A stretch of DNA of 8,207 bases from Clostridia bacterium (lineage in GTDB: Bacteria; Bacillota; Clostridia; UMGS1810): positions 1-8,207 of the forward strand of contig JAFYUA010000355.1 in assembly GCA_017549745.1 (NCBI GenBank). Direction: 5' to 3'. The translations under genes were made by a program, and so were the position numbers. Position 1 is the stretch's first letter. The number at the start of each line of letters is the position of its first letter. Below the pieces are notes generated by a model. It was not told the origin of the DNA. It saw only the letters and a program-made list of their open reading frames with translations, and did not search any database. Positions 6,796 through 8,207 of this stretch are shown here, piece by piece.

Positions 6796-6827
6796 CACAC
6801 AATCCGCACAATGTGCGGATTGGTGTG
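6796..6827 (-). repeat. Intercistronic hairpin between pntAA and pntAB
   Basis: CAATCCGCAC (6800-6809) and GTGCGGATTG (6813-6822) form a perfect 10-bp stem with a three-base loop. After one bulged base (6823), four more pairs extend it (6796-6799 with 6824-6827). In the mRNA it starts 16 bases after the pntAA stop and ends just before the pntAB ribosome-binding site. No U-run follows, so it is not an intrinsic terminator. An RNA processing or stability element, or a protein-binding palindrome, would fit. Confidence 0.75.
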
Positions 6828-6843
6828 ATTTGACTTTTTAATA

Positions 6844-7650
6844 TTATTTGTTCATTGCTTCAAGAGCACCCTTGTGAACGATTTCACCATTGATTGTGGT
6901 GAGGATACCTTTGACGATATCATCATTCATATCAAGGCTGATTGTGCCGTCTTTGGCAAGATATTTCACGAGGTTATAGATATTGTGTGAGAACATCCAT
7001 GTTGAGCTTGTGGGGAGCATACCGGGGATATTCTTGACACCTTCGATTGTAACCTGATGCTTAACGGTGGTGTCGCCGGGGTCTGTGATTGCGCAGTTGC
7101 CGCCCTGATCGATGGAAATGTCAACTATAACGGAGCCGGGCTTCATTGTCTTAACAAGGTCTTCGGTAAGAATAACAGGAGCAAGCTTGCTGGGAACAAG
7201 AGCTGAGCAGAAGATGATGTCCATGTCTTTTATTGTGTCGGCAAGGGCTGCTCTTTCTTTTACGAGCCATTCTTCGCTCAGTGCATTGGCATATCCTCCC
7301 TCACCCACTGCAATCTCAGCAGGAACGCCTGTGTCCACGATTTTTGCACCAAGGCTCATTGCCTGCTCTGCTGCTGCAGGGCGAATGTCGGCTGCATATG
7401 TAATAGCACCCAGACCTTTGGCAGTGGCGAGTGCACGAAGACCTGCAACACCTGTGCCGATAACGAGCACATTACATGGTCTTACCTGACCTACTGCACA
7501 GAAAATCGGGGGAATGAATTTCTTTAAATCGTTTGCAGCCATCAAAATGCCCTTGTAGCCTGCGCAGGTGCTCATTGATGAGAGAGCGTCCATCTTCTGT
7601 GCTCTTGAAATACGGGGAACACCGTCGAGAGTGAGACTGATTACACCCTT
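6844..7650 (-). CDS. pntAA: NAD(P) transhydrogenase subunit alpha part 1, C-terminal part (separated by frameshift)
   Basis: This is the larger, downstream part of the soluble NAD(H)-binding domain I of transhydrogenase. In the minus-strand frame it resumes the family sequence exactly where the upstream part breaks off, with GVISLTLDGVPRISRAQ leading to the first ATG at 7593. Numbered in the restored 385-residue protein, the RQD-loop residues are R133, Q135 and D138 (RAQKMD). The dinucleotide fold GTGVAG is at 182-187, with ADIRP closing the second strand, then SLGAKIVD. The C-terminal half carries CSALVPSKLAPVILT and VDISIDQGGNCA. All these are as in active enzymes. If translated alone from 7593 it would lack the N-terminal subdomain, and the ribosome-binding site there is poor. 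It ends 16 bases before the hairpin that precedes pntAB. Confidence 0.88.
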   Translation of the reverse strand, partial: KGVISLTLDGVPRISRAQKMDALSSMSTCAGYKGILMAANDLKKFIPPIFCAVGQVRPCNVLVIGTGVAGLRALATAKGLGAITYAADIRPAAAEQAMSLGAKIVDTGVPAEIAVGEGGYANALSEEWLVKERAALADTIKDMDIIFCSALVPSKLAPVILTEDLVKTMKPGSVIVDISIDQGGNCAITDPGDTTVKHQVTIEGVKNIPGMLPTSSTWMFSHNIYNLVKYLAKDGTISLDMNDDIVKGILTTINGEIVHKGALEAMNK

Positions 7651-8000
7651 TTCAGCATGTTCTTAACCATTTCATGGTTGACAGGTGATGCAGGGTGAAT
7701 GAATGTGATGAGGTATTGACCCTCATGCATCATGTCGACCTCGTGTTTGCCCTTTGCTTCGTTGAACTGAGGCTCTTTAACCTTGAGGATGATGTCTGAT
7801 TTTGCATAAAGCTCTTCTACATCGGCTATCATTGTGGCGCCTGCCGCTGCATAGTCAGCATCTGAAAAAAGTGCGCCTTCACCGGCTGTGTTCTCAACTA
7901 AAACATCAAAGCCCTCGGATTTGAGAAGCGAAACTGTCTCCGGGATTGCAGACACTCTACCCTCACCATGCATAATCTCTTTTGGAATACCAATAACCAT
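7641..8000 (-). CDS. pntAA: NAD(P) transhydrogenase subunit alpha part 1, N-terminal part (ends early by frameshift)
   Basis: This is the N-terminal subdomain of transhydrogenase domain I (alanine dehydrogenase/PNT N-terminal fold). It has the opening IGIPKEI, GEGRVSAIPETV, the segment SDIILKVKEP and FIHPASP, all in family order. It codes for 119 residues and stops at a TAA (7641-7643) just after NMLKRV, where relatives continue with a further 260-270 residues. That continuation is present in the -1 frame (6844-7650). The ATG at 8000 is preferred because AAGGTGG (8009-8015) lies eight bases upstream; the in-frame GTG at 8012 is inside that site. A protein of this length could not bind NAD(H). 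The gene stands 39 bases downstream of the Lrp/AsnC stop. Confidence 0.88.
   Translation of the reverse strand: MVIGIPKEIMHGEGRVSAIPETVSLLKSEGFDVLVENTAGEGALFSDADYAAAGATMIADVEELYAKSDIILKVKEPQFNEAKGKHEVDMMHEGQYLITFIHPASPVNHEMVKNMLKRV
7646..7652 (-). other. pntAA: Frameshift point in pntAA (A4G3 run)
   Basis: The minus strand reads CTG AAA AGG GTG TAA. One more A gives CTG AAA AAG GGT GTA ATC, which restores Leu-Lys-Lys-Gly-Val-Ile and joins both halves into a 385-residue protein of normal length. The run is tttt (7649-7652) next to ccc (7646-7648) on the plus strand. There is no usable -1 slippery heptamer here, and the A-run is short for polymerase slippage. Confidence 0.85.
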
Positions 8001-8008
8001 CTTTTTTA

Positions 8009-8015
8009 CCACCTT
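8009..8015 (-). promoter_or_regulatory. Ribosome-binding site deciding the pntAA start
   Basis: AAGGTGG, one base from AAGGAGG, lies eight bases before the ATG at 8000. It overlaps the alternative GTG start at 8012, which argues against that start. Confidence 0.6.
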
Positions 8016-8039
8016 TTGATTTTTTAATAAAATATTGTT

Positions 8040-8207
8040 TTACCAATTATTTTTTTCAGGAAGAATACAAACCTCGTTTTTGTTTTCTGAAAGCACCACC
8101 GATGTCCTTGTGAAAGAAACTCCGTCTATAGATTTTATATGGTTGAGAATCTCCTCAAGATTTTTTCTGCGGTCGGTTACCACTTTCAGAATAAAATCAA
8201 AATCACC
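8040..8207 (-). CDS. Lrp/AsnC-family transcriptional regulator, C-terminal end only
   Basis: The frame is open from the right edge to a TAA at 8040-8042 and gives 55 residues. It begins GDFDFILKVVTD, continues with LEEILNHIKSIDGV and ends with TRTSVVLSENKNEV. This is the pattern of the Lrp/AsnC ligand-binding (RAM/AsnC_trans_reg) domain: strand, helix, GV turn, then T-x-T strand. The helix-turn-helix half lies outside the window. Such regulators bind DNA as multimers and respond to amino acids. The stop is only 39 bases upstream of the pntAA ATG with no terminator between, so it may share a transcript with the transhydrogenase genes and may regulate them. That role is inference from position. 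A stand-alone RAM-domain protein cannot be excluded without the upstream half. Confidence 0.75.
   Translation of the reverse strand, partial: GDFDFILKVVTDRRKNLEEILNHIKSIDGVSFTRTSVVLSENKNEVCILPEKNNW

Noticed and set aside
6776..6811. Longer PntAB starting at 6811
   Set aside because: The extra 12 residues are encoded by the hairpin and the GGAGG site itself. The start codon lies in the hairpin loop and has no ribosome-binding site of its own.
6796..6827. Hairpin as terminator of pntAA
   Set aside because: The minus-strand sequence after the stem is TGTGTATCATGG, with no U-run, and the next gene follows at once in the same operon.
7641..7660. Programmed -1 ribosomal frameshifting in pntAA
   Set aside because: In the zero frame the codons are CTG AAA AGG GTG. 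Slipping by -1 would move AAA to GAA and AGG to AAG, so re-pairing is poor at both sites, and no X XXY YYZ heptamer is present. I also see no strong stem just downstream.
1..8207. CRISPR arrays, tRNA/rRNA genes, insertion sequences, phage or defence modules
   Set aside because: I looked for regular repeats, transposase or integrase-like frames, and tRNA-like cloverleaf sequences and found none. The content is ordinary chromosomal housekeeping and accessory metabolism.

Overview
The window looks like a stretch of chromosome from a Gram-positive anaerobe of the Clostridia type. This is inferred from moderate-to-low GC, strong GGAGG ribosome-binding sites, a transhydrogenase whose alpha subunit is split into two genes, a stand-alone EutH-type permease and a C_GCAxxG_C_C-family redox protein. 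I cannot place the genus. Every gene I can support is on the minus strand, so the window is described here in transcription order, from high to low coordinates. The long plus-strand open frames are antisense shadows.

Right end (8207 to 5085): the tail of an Lrp/AsnC-type regulator is followed 39 bases later by a three-gene operon for the proton-translocating NAD(P) transhydrogenase: pntAA (soluble NAD(H)-binding part), pntAB (small membrane part) and pntB (membrane part plus NADP(H)-binding domain). A hairpin terminator closes the operon. As given, pntAA is broken by a one-base deletion in an A4G3 run near 7646-7652. Both halves are otherwise well conserved, so the cause is either a sequence error or a very recent mutation. 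A perfect 10-bp hairpin without a U-tract sits between pntAA and pntAB. PntB lacks the Lys-Arg-Ser triad that holds the NADP 2'-phosphate in the E. coli enzyme, and the expected proton-pathway histidine is missing from both PntB and PntAB.

Middle (5073 to 3642): a lone EutH-family permease has its own near-ideal promoter and a short leader, with no other ethanolamine-utilisation gene in view. Immediately downstream is a start-less 63-residue remnant of a sensor histidine kinase C-terminus, then an AT-rich stretch upstream of the next gene.

Left end (3641 to 1): a small cysteine-rich C_GCAxxG_C_C protein is followed by a GNAT acetyltransferase. The acetyltransferase gene lies 11 bases from sbcD, which overlaps sbcC by ATGA. 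SbcC runs off the left edge just beyond its zinc-hook CPVC. SbcC and SbcD form the DNA-end-processing nuclease; the acetyltransferase probably only shares the transcript.

I did not find an undescribed multi-gene system. The points most worth checking are the transhydrogenase substitutions, the pntAA frameshift and the intercistronic hairpin.
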